Shown here in pieces: positions 35,001 to 53,375 of a stretch of 64,000 nt of DNA (the stretch's first letter is position 1; every line of letters starts with the position of its first letter). The notes below the pieces were generated by a model. It did not search any database and had not been told where the DNA came from. It saw nothing but the letters and a program-made list of their open reading frames with translations. The DNA comes from Odobenus rosmarus divergens. Lineage: Eukaryota; Chordata; Mammalia; Carnivora; Odobenidae. A program made the translations under genes and the position numbers. Where the stretch lies: NCBI RefSeq assembly GCF_000321225.1, contig NW_004450481.1, positions 305,731 through 369,730 on the forward strand, in the 5' to 3' direction.

Positions 35001-36815
35001 TTTCTCAAAGAATTCATAGGCTCATCCCCCCCCCCACTTCCTTACCAACCAGGCAATTCCTAAGGCCAAGATTCACCACCTCCCTCTCTCTCACCACCCT
35101 CCTCAGCCACCCCCATCATCTCTCACCACTTCCCATCTCTGTCCGACTAAATTCTATTTATCTTTCCATCCACCATTTCTGTGTGATGGTCCTGGGAGAC
35201 CACAATGAAAGGGGCCAAATTAACTGGTATCCCCAGTGCCTCGCCCATGTGTGCTTTCAATAGATGTGTGCTGGAGTGAATGAAATACAGAGTCTCGGGA
35301 TCCCAGACTGGAAGACGAAAAGACACTGTAGGGGAAAAACCCAAATGACTCTAAGTGGACACCCCTATCCTTGGACAAGCTTGATGGAACCACCTGTTAA
35401 TTTCACTCTACTTTTGTCCTATGGGCCGAATATTGACCAACTCATGGAGTCAACATGTAACTTAGAAAACAATGCACATATAGTAGAAAACTGGAAGCTG
35501 CCAACAGCTTGGAGTAACAGAGCCAAGATGGAGATTGAGCGGAAGGCTGATGAAGAGGGAAACTTTTCATCTAAATCAGGTGTCTGCAAACCTTTTCTGC
35601 AAAGCCAGAGAACAAATATTTTAGACTTTGTGGGACATATGGTCTCTGTCCCAACTTACTGCCTTTGCAGCGTGAAAAAAGCCATAGCTCTATGTAAATG
35701 AATGGGCATGGCTGTGTTCCTTAAATACTTTATACTTATGGACACTGAAATTTCATATATTTCACTGAATTTTATATAATTTCCCTATGACGTAAAATAC
35801 TATTCCCCTTTTGATTTCCCCCCAACAATTAAAAAATGTAAAAATCATTCTTATCTCACCAGCTGTGCAAAAAACAGGTGGTAAACGCGTTGTGGTGTGT
35901 TCATCTTTTATCATCAGGATTGAGAAGACAGAAGTCATCCTCGGCACCAGGAGGGTACTGACTTGGGGGGGGTGGGTGGAGGGCGCAAGGGGGACCTCTG
36001 AAAATGTTCCCTATCTTGACCAGGGTGTACAGATGTAAACACTCATCTTTCTGTACCCCTAAGATCTATGCACCTGACAACATGTACCTTTTATCCTCAT
36101 TTTTTTCTTCTTAAAGTGAAAACAAAAATGAGAAATATCCCCTAACTTTCTTCCCTTTGCAGGTCAAAGATCTGGGGTCTCCAAACTCGTGCGACTAGTT
36201 GGTATACAATGGGACAATCTTGGGCAAGTAAAGAAAGGAAAGAAAAAGTAAGGCCAGACCTTATCCAAGCCTTCCTTAGTTTCCCCACCAGTGAAACAGC
36301 TTTAAGAGGTGTTGGGGTGTGCCACACCTACCTTGCAAGGTTGCTATGGTGGTGGTGGGGGGGCTGTGTGACACTTAGCTCGATTTCCTCACCATTCCTA
36401 CACTAACCTTTGTCTTTCTCTTTATGACCATAAAATTTCCCCGACGAGAGTCTAAAATGCCCAAATTGAGAGTCATTGGTGGACTGCACCCATCGGTTCC
36501 TCCAGCGTTCTGTGGGGGAAAACAACACGGGTTAGTTAGGGCTGAAACTTCATTTGAGTCATGGAAGGTGTGTGTGCGGGGTGGGGGTAGGAGGGGGGAG
36601 GCTCGAAGCTTCGAGGCTTCGCCACCGCGATCCCGCGGCAATGAACCGGAGCAATGTCGACTCGGGACTATTCGGCTGGGCAGCTTACGCCCCCACTCCA
36701 CCATCACGGGCGTCGCCTCTTCACCTCCGTCTAAAAATTCCTCTTGGAAGTAGACGGTGGCTAGCGCCACTCTCAGCATGCAGACCACCCAAAGCGGAAC
36801 GTGAGCCACAGCCAT
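15468..36815 (-). CDS. CALR3: CALR3 (calsperin), testis calreticulin, complete in nine coding exons
   Basis: The joined exons give 384 codons with all introns GT-AG and phases closing, equal to the human length as I know it. Residues 1-19 are a hydrophobic signal peptide ([19 protein letters not shown]). The lectin-like domain contains the calreticulin signature [16 protein letters not shown] at 98-113 and IMFGPDICG at 130-138. Cysteines 105, 137 and 163 sit where calreticulins have them. The P-domain (about 200-260) keeps short DW motifs: EYDWN, KDWDQ, DWEKHF, SDWNSE, GDWQ. The acidic calcium-binding tail is almost absent, as in other CALR3. The end is HRRDEL, an ER-retrieval signal. Known role: a male germ-cell ER chaperone needed for maturation of sperm surface proteins such as ADAM3. 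Exons: 36725-36815, 36408-36509, 33945-34148, 26178-26272, 22944-23132, 19942-20049, 19728-19856, 19042-19134, 15468-15611. Confidence 0.97.
15745..16210 (+). mobile_element. ancient LTR-like interspersed repeat, copy 1
   Basis: The sequence CTGGAACATGTAAATGTGAC, GCAAATATGATTAAGTTAAG, then GGACTTCTGGCCTCCAGAAC and GTTTTAAACCAGCCAGTTTG is a common mammalian interspersed repeat. A second copy lies at 21885-22325 in the same orientation. I am not certain of the family name. Confidence 0.65.
16440..17545 (+). mobile_element. LINE-1 3' fragment
   Basis: Characteristic ORF2-end and 3' UTR text is visible: GGGAAATGCAAATTAAAACC, TTCCATTTCTGGCTATTCAT, GAATATTACTCAGCCATAAA, then TGTTGTACACCCGAAATTAA near the tail. 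Frames are broken, so it is inactive. Confidence 0.9.
17043..17075. repeat. (AC)n microsatellite inside the LINE-1
   Basis: About 16 AC units follow a TATATGTATGTGTGTATGTC stretch inside the LINE-1 fragment, so the array grew after the insertion. Confidence 0.95.
17550..18470 (+). mobile_element. second LINE-type 3' fragment, split by a SINE
   Basis: ATTTCACAAAAGAGGATGTC, CAACCCAATTGTCTGTCAGC, and after the SINE CTAGATGAATCCATCTATAG and AATTATACTTCAGG are LINE-1 or HAL1-like 3'-end text. It is a separate insertion from the preceding fragment because the same LINE region starts again. Confidence 0.8.
18008..18214 (+). mobile_element. CAN SINE in the LINE fragment
   Basis: An intact head and body end in a pure A-tail. 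Flanks GGCACATTAG and GGCTGCACACTAG are a loose duplication. Confidence 0.93.
18475..19015 (+). mobile_element. third LINE-type 3' fragment
   Basis: GCCTTATTCACAAGGCCCCA, CTGGAAGCAATCCAAAGCTG, CATCAACAGAGAATGGATAC and a tail GTACAGAAATAAATGAATAA repeat the same LINE 3' region for a third time. It ends within 30 bases of the CALR3 exon 8 donor. Confidence 0.75.
19042..19134 (-). CDS. CALR3: CALR3 coding exon 8
   Basis: Encodes residues 307-337, [20 protein letters not shown] then [11 protein letters not shown], the last conserved globular-domain strand and helix. The acceptor is CCACAG and the donor AAAG/GTATGG. Confidence 0.96.
19135..19727 (-). other. CALR3 intron 7
   Basis: The middle (about 19290-19460) resembles a hAT-type fossil (GGGGATGCTGATTTAACTGG). 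The remainder is unique. Confidence 0.6.
19728..19856 (-). CDS. CALR3: CALR3 coding exon 7
   Basis: Encodes residues 264-306, [20 protein letters not shown] onward to LELWQ. Intron 6 before it is just 85 bases. [10 protein letters not shown] appears one residue shorter than the human KMKNTDYLTQY that I remember, an in-frame change offset by one extra residue in exon 5. Confidence 0.96.
19942..20049 (-). CDS. CALR3: CALR3 coding exon 6
   Basis: Encodes residues 228-263, [20 protein letters not shown] then [16 protein letters not shown], the P-domain remnant. The acceptor is CATTTTAG and the donor CCAG/GTGCGT. Confidence 0.95.
20339..20569 (+). mobile_element. CAN SINE, diverged
   Basis: The head GGGAACCTGTGTGGCTCAAT has changes and the body carries a duplicated CTCCTTCTGCCCCCCCAACT unit. 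The tail is (AAAT)n. Confidence 0.9.
20733..20980. repeat. compound TATA/CACATA microsatellite
   Basis: Irregular alternation of TATATAGACA, ACATACACATGTGTATA and CACACATACC units runs for about 250 bases. It is old and heavily interrupted. Confidence 0.85.
21532..21749 (+). mobile_element. CAN SINE with a CA tail
   Basis: The head GGGTGCCTGGGTTGGTGCAG is followed by the ACTCTTGGTTCC variant body. The A-tail (AAAT)n has evolved into an (AC)n run before TCCAGTACTT. CCCAGTTCAG and CAGTCCAG are remnants of the duplication. Confidence 0.9.
21885..22325 (+). mobile_element. ancient LTR-like interspersed repeat, copy 2
   Basis: GATCTCTGCAGATGTAATCC, GGATTATCCAGGTGGGCCCT and CAACAGAAGCTGGAAGAAAC parallel the copy at 15745. 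It is diverged and noncoding. Confidence 0.65.
22575..22820 (-). mobile_element. CAN SINE
   Basis: A T-tract is followed by (TTTA)n, a pure GA run and a reverse head ending GAGCCACCCAGGAGCCCC. Flanks GGGGACACTTTC and GGGCACTTTG are the duplication. It lies 123 bases before the CALR3 exon 5 donor in plus coordinates. Confidence 0.93.
22944..23132 (-). CDS. CALR3: CALR3 coding exon 5
   Basis: Encodes residues 165-227, [20 protein letters not shown] onward to GDKSQ. It covers the end of the lectin-like domain and the entry to the P-domain. The donor is CCCAG/GTGTGG. Confidence 0.96.
23133..26177 (-). other. CALR3 intron 4
   Basis: Mostly unique sequence with one CAN SINE (24645) and a hAT-like fossil near 23770-23935 (CCTCCAGAGATGCTGATGCT). 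I see no exon in it. Confidence 0.75.
24645..24836 (-). mobile_element. young-looking CAN SINE
   Basis: The copy is near consensus, with a clean GA tract. The 14-mer CGAGGTATTTTTCT is repeated exactly on both sides. Confidence 0.96.
26178..26272 (-). CDS. CALR3: CALR3 coding exon 4
   Basis: Encodes residues 133-164, [20 protein letters not shown] onward, and includes Cys137 and Cys163. The acceptor is TTTTGTAG and the donor AAG/GTAAAT, ending in phase 0. It is interrupted by stops in longer frames, so it is only visible by homology. Confidence 0.95.
27485..27682 (-). mobile_element. CAN SINE, diverged
   Basis: The copy starts at GAGATTATTTGTTTGAGAGA and ends CGACTGAGCCACCCAGCCCC. Both ends are worn and it is followed within 20 bases by another copy. 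Confidence 0.9.
27701..27892 (-). mobile_element. CAN SINE
   Basis: The copy is intact in reverse orientation. GCCTCAGTTTTTT occurs on both sides as the duplication. Confidence 0.94.
28307..28519 (+). mobile_element. CAN SINE
   Basis: The copy is intact, with flanks AAATCATCTCTGATTC and AAATCGTCTCTGATTC differing at one base. Confidence 0.95.
28846..29033 (-). mobile_element. CAN SINE
   Basis: The 15-mer ATTCTCTCTACTTCT is repeated exactly on both sides of an intact reverse copy. Confidence 0.95.
29163..29233 (+). mobile_element. internally deleted CAN SINE
   Basis: Only the first 17 or so bases of the head (GGGCGCCTGGGTGGCTC) are joined directly to TTGTGCTTGTGCTGTCAAAT and the A-tail. Flanks AAAAACTATGACAGAG and AAAAACTATGGCAGAG show that it still has a target-site duplication. 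Confidence 0.9.
29290..29485 (-). mobile_element. young-looking CAN SINE
   Basis: AGAGAAAAGAATTT is repeated exactly on both sides. It has the GAACACAAGCAGGGGGAGTG subtype shared with the copy 90 bases away. Confidence 0.96.
29575..29777 (-). mobile_element. young-looking CAN SINE
   Basis: This is nearly the same sequence as the copy at 29290. TTTTCACTT flanks both sides. Confidence 0.95.
29796..30064 (-). mobile_element. CAN SINE inserted in the tail of another SINE
   Basis: 29796-29862 is only the 3' end of a plus-strand copy (GTTTGTGTTCCCTCTTTCAC to AAATAAATGAAATC plus A-tail). A reverse copy starting near 29862 runs to GCCATCGAGGCACCCC. The two are tail to tail. Confidence 0.88.
30915..31109 (-). 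mobile_element. CAN SINE in LINE-1
   Basis: The duplicated flank TGATTTTTGTATTTCAGAT and TGATTTTCGTATTTCAAAT differ at two bases. Confidence 0.95.
31961..32136 (-). mobile_element. CAN SINE in LINE-1
   Basis: TAACCTTTTTTATTTA is found on both sides of a short-CT-tract copy, with about 11 extra bases (AGATACTTAGA) between the duplication and the T-tract. Confidence 0.94.
33376..33773 (+). mobile_element. CAN SINE carrying a nested reverse SINE
   Basis: The outer plus copy starts GGGCGCCAGGGTGGCTCAGT and is bounded by AAAGTACAATAG and AAAGGTACAATAG. A reverse copy (about 33570-33748) sits in its A-tail, flanked by AAATAAATCTTT and AATACATCTTT. Confidence 0.93.
33945..34148 (-). CDS. CALR3: CALR3 coding exon 3
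   Basis: Encodes residues 65-132, [20 protein letters not shown] onward, and contains calreticulin signature 1 with Cys105. The acceptor is TTTAAAG and the donor TTTG/GTGAGT. Confidence 0.97.
34149..36407 (-). other. CALR3 intron 2
   Basis: The intron is mostly unique, with no SINE. A hAT-like fossil lies near 35590-35735 (TATTTTAGACTTTGTGGGAC, then CCATAGCTCTATGTAAATGA). Polypyrimidine-rich stretches run from 34830 to 35160. Confidence 0.7.
36408..36509 (-). CDS. CALR3: CALR3 coding exon 2
   Basis: Encodes [19 protein letters not shown] and continues through [10 protein letters not shown]. The acceptor is CCCCCACAG and the donor AAAG/GTTAGT. Intron 1 is only 215 bases long. Confidence 0.96.
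36725..36815 (-). CDS. CALR3: CALR3 coding exon 1
   Basis: Encodes residues 1-30, the signal peptide and [12 protein letters not shown]. The start ATG has G at +4 but T at -3, so its Kozak context is only moderate. The donor is GGAG/GTGAAG and the exon ends in phase 1. It lies in the CpG island. Confidence 0.95.
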
Positions 36816-36889
36816 GGAAGGCGCGCTGCGCTTCTCGTAACCGCCCCTTTGCTCCCAGAGGTCCCCGCGGCGTGCCGGGCCGGCCCAGA

Positions 36890-36901
36890 ACTACAACTCC
36901 C
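36890..36901 (+). promoter_or_regulatory. ZNF143/SBS-like motif 1
   Basis: ACTACAACTCCC is close to the core of the ZNF143-type SBS element (ACTACAATTCCC). Confidence 0.7.
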
Positions 36902-36930
36902 GTCACACCTCGCGATTGTGACCTGAGGCA

Positions 36931-36937
36931 CCATTGG
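36931..36937 (-). promoter_or_regulatory. CCAAT box 1
   Basis: CCATTGG reads CCAATGG on the CALR3 strand, an NF-Y type site about 120 bases upstream of the CALR3 start codon. Confidence 0.65.
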
Positions 36938-36973
36938 CCCCCAGCGCGCAGTGCACGCCGGGCCCGTCCCGGC

Positions 36974-36985
36974 ACTACCACTCCC
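36974..36985 (+). promoter_or_regulatory. ZNF143/SBS-like motif 2
   Basis: ACTACCACTCCC is the second-unit counterpart, with one change in the core. It is followed by ATGACGCAC, which contains a TGACG CRE half-site. Confidence 0.55.
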
Positions 36986-37014
36986 ATGACGCACCGCGAT
37001 AGTGACCTGGTGCC

Positions 37015-37021
37015 CCATTGG
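37015..37021 (-). promoter_or_regulatory. CCAAT box 2
   Basis: A second CCATTGG lies exactly 84 bases after the first. Confidence 0.65.
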
Positions 37022-37043
37022 TCCCCTGAGCGCGGCGCGCGCC

Positions 37044-37055
37044 GGGATATGTAGT
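37044..37055 (-). promoter_or_regulatory. ZNF143/SBS-like motif 3, reversed
   Basis: GGGATATGTAGT reads ACTACATATCCC on the minus strand, pointing toward CALR3. Confidence 0.55.
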
Positions 37056-37071
37056 CTCCTCCCCGCTAGGG

Positions 37072-37090
37072 CCGTTGCCGGGGGCAACGG
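37072..37090. promoter_or_regulatory. palindromic RFX X-box
   Basis: CCGTTGCCGGGGGCAACGG has two perfect 8-base arms with a 3-base spacer, matching the X-box pattern GTNRCC-N(0-3)-RGYAAC. RFX factors such as RFX2 drive testis and cilia genes, which fits CALR3. Confidence 0.75.
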
Positions 37091-37384
37091 TCCCATCTGG
37101 CCGGAGCGGCTGGCGGTAGCGCGGTGGCGGCCTCTGCGGATGGACATCGTGGGAGGAGGTTGGCAAGGTTGGCTGGGTTGCCGAGGGTTTGGCGTCCGGA
37201 CTCGGGAGAGGAGTTGCGGGGAAAGGGGAGCGTTCTGAAGCTGGGCTGGGAGGGCGGCCCGGCGCCTCACGCCTGTTTCCCCGTCGGGGCCCACTTGGGA
37301 GCGTGGTCGGGAGTGGGTCGCTCCCGGCGGTGGGGAAGGGCCCGATGGTCTGAAGGGAGCCAGTGTTTCAAAGTTAGCTTTACT

Positions 37385-38445
37385 TATTTTTAACAACTGG
37401 ATTGAAGATTCGTTTACGTTATCATACAATTCACCCCTGTTAAGTGTACAATTCAGGTACTTTTATTTATAAAAGTTTACCAAGTGGTGCGGCCATCACC
37501 ACGATCCAGCTTTAGGACTTCTCCGTCGCCCCACGGATATCCCTCCTGGCCCTTTGCAGCCCCTCCTCGCTTCCACTCCCAGCCCCAGGCAACCACTGAG
37601 GTGCTTAGCGACTGTGCGGATTTGCCTTTTCTGGATGATCCTTATGAATGGGATCATACACTGTGGGGGTTTTTTGCATCTGATTACTTTCCCTTTGCAT
37701 GATGTGTCCGAGATGCATGCGTGTTGTGTGTATCTGTATTTGTTCTTTACTTATTGCTGGATAGTATTTCGTTATGGATGGATGGATGGACCTCATTTCT
37801 CATCCATTCACTAGTTAATGGACTTTTGGGTTGTTTCCACTTCTTGTCTATTACGAATACTATTATGCATACATTTCAATCTTCTTGGGCTACGTGGGAA
37901 CCGCCAGACTGTTTTCCAAATTGGCCCCTGTACCATTTCACAATCCCCCATGACAGTGTATGAGGGTTCCAGTTTTTTCACATCCTCACCCACACTAGTT
38001 ATCTGTAGTTTTGATTGTAGGCATTCTGGTGCTGTGAAGTGGGATCTGGTGGGTTTTGTTTGTTTTTTTTTTTAAAGATTTTATTTATTTCAGAGAGAGA
38101 GAGAATGAGAGATAGAAAGCACGAGAGGGAAGAGGGTCAGAGGGAGAAGCAGACTCCCTGCCGAGCAGGAAGCCCGATGTGGGACTCGATCCCGGGACTC
38201 CAGGATCACGACCTGAGCCGAAGGCAGTCGCTTAACCAACTGAGCCACCCAGGCGCCCGGGATCTGGTGGTTTTGATTTGCATTTGCCTAGTGGCTAGTG
38301 ACATTGAACGTCTTTTCATGTGTTTGCTGGCCATTCATATCTTTTTTTTTTTTCCAGTACAATGTCTGTTCATATCTTTTGTCCATTGGTTTATTTTTAA
38401 TTGTGTGTTTTAAAAATATATCAGTTTGTGGTAAAATGGACTTGA
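37385..38445 (-). mobile_element. LINE-1 3' fragment, split by a SINE
   Basis: CAATTCACCCCTGTTAAGTG, CTTTTCTGGATGATCCTTAT and TTATTGCTGGATAGTATTTC read antisense to an old LINE-1 3' region. A (GGAT)n run at 37774-37790 lies inside it. Confidence 0.85.
38063..38258 (-). mobile_element. CAN SINE in LINE-1
   Basis: GGGATCTGGTGGGTTTTG and GGGATCTGGTGGTTTTG form the duplication. Confidence 0.95.
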
Positions 38446-38699
38446 CACAAAATTTGCCTCTTTAACCGTTATTGATTTATTTTTAAACCTAGGGAAACTT
38501 TCAGAAGAACTAGATGCTGGAAAACCTGGCCTGGTGGTCAGGCTTTCCCTCCGACCCACAGAATGGCCGGGGCCGAGTCCTCTCCTGAGCTTCAGTTACA
38601 AAAAAATAAAGGTAGCTGTCAATGTGCTAGTGGCCTCCGCTTCCTCTTTACCACGTCCTTCCAGCTAAAAGCCAGTTAAAAGTAGGTATTCCAAACATT

Positions 38700-38870
38700 A
38701 CTATCTAAATTTTATTATTTATTCCTGCCCTACAATGAACATAGGAATCCTATGAGGGTCATAGTTATTACCACCTTTTTAGGATGAGCAAGCTGAAGCA
38801 CAGAGTGGTTAAGTAACTTGCCCAGTGTCACACAGGCTAGGAATTCTGCACTGTTTCTGTTGGGGGTGGT
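38700..38870 (+). repeat. MIR/L2-like fragment
   Basis: AGCTGAAGCACAGAGTGGTT, then AAGTAACTTGCCCAGTGTCA and CACAGGCTAGGAA is the familiar old MIR/L2-class motif series. Confidence 0.65.
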
Positions 38871-39239
38871 TTTGTATTCACTGACCCCTGTGGTCAGGCC
38901 TGTGCTAGGTTAGTTAGTGCTGTTAGTACCCAGCTCAGGCCTTAGTGCCCTGGTGGTTAAGATGGGGACAAGCAGGCCAGCACACCAGGCAGAGAAACAG
39001 AGAGTAAAAGAAAAATAATTCACTCTTATACAGAATCTTAGGGCTGGGTTAAATACTTTTCCTTGCACGAAACATTTGAGTTCAGGTTTGGAAGGCACAG
39101 AAGACATAGGCTTGCCAGATTTAACAAATAAAAATACGGGACACCCAGTTGAATTTGAATTCTGGATAACCAATAAATAAATTTTTAGTCTGAAAGTGTT
39201 TGGAACATACTACTTTTTAGTATAAAAATAATCTGGGTT

Positions 39240-39368
39240 GGCGTGCCTGGGTGGCTCCGTCAGTTAAGCATCTGACTCTTGATCTCGGCTCGGGTCTTGG
39301 TCTCAGAGTTGTGAGTGCAGGCCTGTGTTAGGCTCCGCACCGGGTGTGGAGCCTACTTAAAAAAAAAT
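39240..39368 (+). mobile_element. CAN SINE, short older form
   Basis: The head TGCCTGGGTGGCTCCGTC is followed by the ACTCTTGATCTCGGCT body and ends GTGGAGCCTACTTAAAAAAA with no CT tract, like the copy at 6105. Confidence 0.9.
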
Positions 39369-39559
39369 TAGGGTTATACTTATATTTTAAAAATTATTTA
39401 CTATTTATCGTAAATTCAAGTCACTGGGTGTCCTTTTTTTAATCTGGCAATCCCAGTGAGCTCGTTTTCCAAGTGGACAGGGATGGGGAAAAAAGGCTTT
39501 TTTTAGGTCTCACGGTGAATTAAAAAAAAACAACAGTAACGCATGGCCTTGCTAAAACA

Positions 39560-39960
39560 TTCAAACAATATGGGAACAAGCAGTGGTTGAGCATCTTGTC
39601 TTTTCTGCCTCACATAGTATTATGCTGGCCACGTTATGCACAGATCCCCCTCGTTCCTTTTAACGGCTCCATCGTATTCCCTCATCTGCATGCGCTCTTC
39701 TGGATCGCACCAGGTCTCTATGGGTGGGTTCAGGTTTTTGATGAGTACAAACAATACTGCTGTGACATTCCTTGAACACGCATCTCTGTGTGCATTTCTG
39801 GGTGTAACTGTAGGTAAATTCCCAGACGTGGAATCGCCAGGTCACGGGGTCTCTGCATCTCCCACTTGCATTGCTGTTGGCGTGTTCCTTACTCAAGGGG
39901 CCGCAGCAAACACACACCCACTCAGACGATATTTTTCCATCTTTTTAAGATTTTAAACTT
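39560..39960 (-). repeat. old LINE-like fragment
   Basis: GCTCCATCGTATTCCCTCAT, ACAAACAATACTGCTGTGAC and ACGTGGAATCGCCAGGTCAC resemble antisense LINE 3' text. The family is uncertain. Confidence 0.55.
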
Positions 39961-40319
39961 TTTGGAAACCTTTGGAAATCTTGTAGTGGGTCGTTTTTAT
40001 TCTTTTAGGGACACGTGGGAACTCTGAGAATATGATGAAAGCACTGACCTCTCTCCCCCAAAGAATGTACACCAGCATGTGCACGCACCATGCAGCTGAC
40101 ATTGGTGGGGGGTGCTGTGTCCGTAGCCCCTCTGTCTTTCCAGGGCAGTGGTTTTCACACTGAAAGTACGGTATTCTGGGGGGGGCTCCTTACATATACA
40201 GGTTGTGTTCGGGCAGTCCTTTGTGAGAGAGCTGGGGACACTTGGGTAAAGGAGGAGCCCTGATTTGGGGAGCGAGTGGGGGTGTAACTGGCCAGGCAGC
40301 GAAGCACGGTGGGGAAGAA

Positions 40320-40530
40320 GGGGAACTTTGGAATCAGACCTGAGCTTTGAATCTGGCTCTGCGGCTCACCAGCCAGGTGACCTTGACTGGCGACCTTGAC
40401 CGGTGACCTGACCTTCGGGGGCTTTTATTTTTCTTGGCCTCCTCTAAAAGGGGGATCAGGGTTGCATGAGGATTAAATGAGATAATTCAGCTCTGAGCAG
40501 AGTGCCAGGCACACCACTGGAGCCTGAGAA
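40320..40530 (+). repeat. MIR-like SINE fragment
   Basis: GGAATCAGACCTGAGCTTTG, then CAGCCAGGTGACCTTGAC and GGATTAAATGAGATAATTCA match a nearly full-length MIR. A TGACCTTGACTGGCGACCTT stretch shows a local duplication. Confidence 0.75.
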
Positions 40531-40732
40531 GCACTGGCTCTTCTGTTTAACGTTCAACACGTCTCATTGAAGACCTGGCATAGAACGGTAATTCAGTCGG
40601 TGCTACTGGGTGTTGACGTTTTCATTGTCATTGTGGGGCTTGAAGGGAAGGCTCTAGCCAGACTGCAAGGAAGGATCTGCGCTCTCAAACGGGAGGCATT
40701 GAGGGATTTGAAGGCCCAATATGAACGTCAGA

Positions 40733-40919
40733 TTTTTTTTCTTTTAAGAATTTTATTTATTTATTTGACAGAGAGAAAAGCAGAGGGAGCGGCAGGCAGA
40801 GGGAGAGGGAGAAGCAGGCTCACCGAGCAGGGAGCCCGATGCGGGGCTCGATCCCAGGACCCTGGGATCGTGACCTGAGCTGAAGGCAGCTGCTTAACGA
40901 CTGAGCCACCGAGGCGCCC
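40733..40919 (-). mobile_element. CAN SINE just upstream of C19orf44 exon 2
   Basis: AACGTCAG is repeated at both ends. The copy ends 48 bases before the exon 2 acceptor, so the branch point and pyrimidine tract must lie in 40920-40967. Confidence 0.94.
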
Positions 40920-40968
40920 TTAACGTCAGGTATTCTTACTCTACGTTTTCCTTTCTTTACTCCCTAGA

Positions 40969-52809
<11,841 letters not shown>

Positions 52810-53345
52810 GTTCCAGGAGGTGAGGCGGGGTCTGTGGGCTTGAGCCAGAACACGCTGGGCCAGCTGCCGGCTGTGACGCTCACACGTTTTCCAGGGGATG
52901 GTGGTGGGAGGTGGCACCCAGGACTCACCTGAGTGGAGTCCCTGCTCCAGCCTTTCCCAGCTGAGGGGCTGACTGCTCCCGGCCCCCGCCCCCCCGGGCT
53001 GCCCGGCACCTGACCCGAGAGCACACACAGGCCGGGCGAGCCGGACCCCACGGGTGGCTCGGTCACCGCTCCCAGCGGGACGGAGGGTGCCCGCCTGCCT
53101 GGAGCCCCGCGGGGCGGCCGGACTGGCCAGGGGCTGCCTTCCTTGTGAGCGGAGGTAGACGGGAGGAGGGCTGAGAAAGCCCCGTCTGCTCCACAGGAGC
53201 CAGCACCAGATGCCCACGCCGGGGACACCGACGGGAGACGCCAGGACACGGCTTCGGACCGGACTGCACGACTCAGCCAGACTCGCACGCCAGGCACGGC
53301 CACCTCCTGACTCGGCCCGAGTGCGCGTCTAACTTGAACACACAG
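52810..53345 (+). other. C19orf44 3' UTR / convergent intergenic zone
   Basis: No exact plus-strand AATAAA or ATTAAA was found here, so the C19orf44 polyadenylation site is unresolved. The gene converges on the CHERP 3' end about 540 bases away. Confidence 0.55.
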
Positions 53346-53369
53346 AGAAAAAGGTCTTTAAAAAAAGTT

Positions 53370-53375
53370 TTTATT
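53370..53375 (-). terminator. CHERP polyadenylation signal
   Basis: The minus strand reads AATAAA (in TCAAATAAAAACTT), placing the CHERP mRNA end near 53345-53360. Confidence 0.7.

Larger units (their letters stand above)
36870..37055. repeat. tandem promoter module, about 84 bp, two full and one partial unit
   Basis: Unit starts GCGTGCCGGG (36870), GCACGCCGGG (36953) and GCGCGCCGGG (37037) are 83-84 bases apart. In the first two units an ACTAC(A/C)ACTCCC box, a CGCGAT(T/A)GTGACCTG box and CCATTGG follow in the same order and spacing. The third unit keeps the start and a reversed box only. Confidence 0.85.
36560..37360. promoter_or_regulatory. CpG island, bidirectional CALR3/C19orf44 promoter
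   Basis: CpG-dense sequence spans CALR3 exon 1 and the presumed noncoding first exon of C19orf44. The genes diverge from here. No TATA box is evident. I cannot fix the C19orf44 transcription start or exon 1 donor; the likely zone is 37080-37260. Confidence 0.85.
37361..40967 (+). other. C19orf44 intron 1 (5' limit uncertain)
   Basis: The intron holds a LINE-1 fragment, CAN SINEs at 38063, 39240 and 40733, MIR/L2 pieces and unique sequence. I see no further exon. Confidence 0.7.

Noticed and set aside
36554..37429. Frames across the CALR3/C19orf44 promoter showing repeated TTTPxTxRDxDL peptides
   Set aside because: The repetition reflects the tandem promoter units and not a protein.
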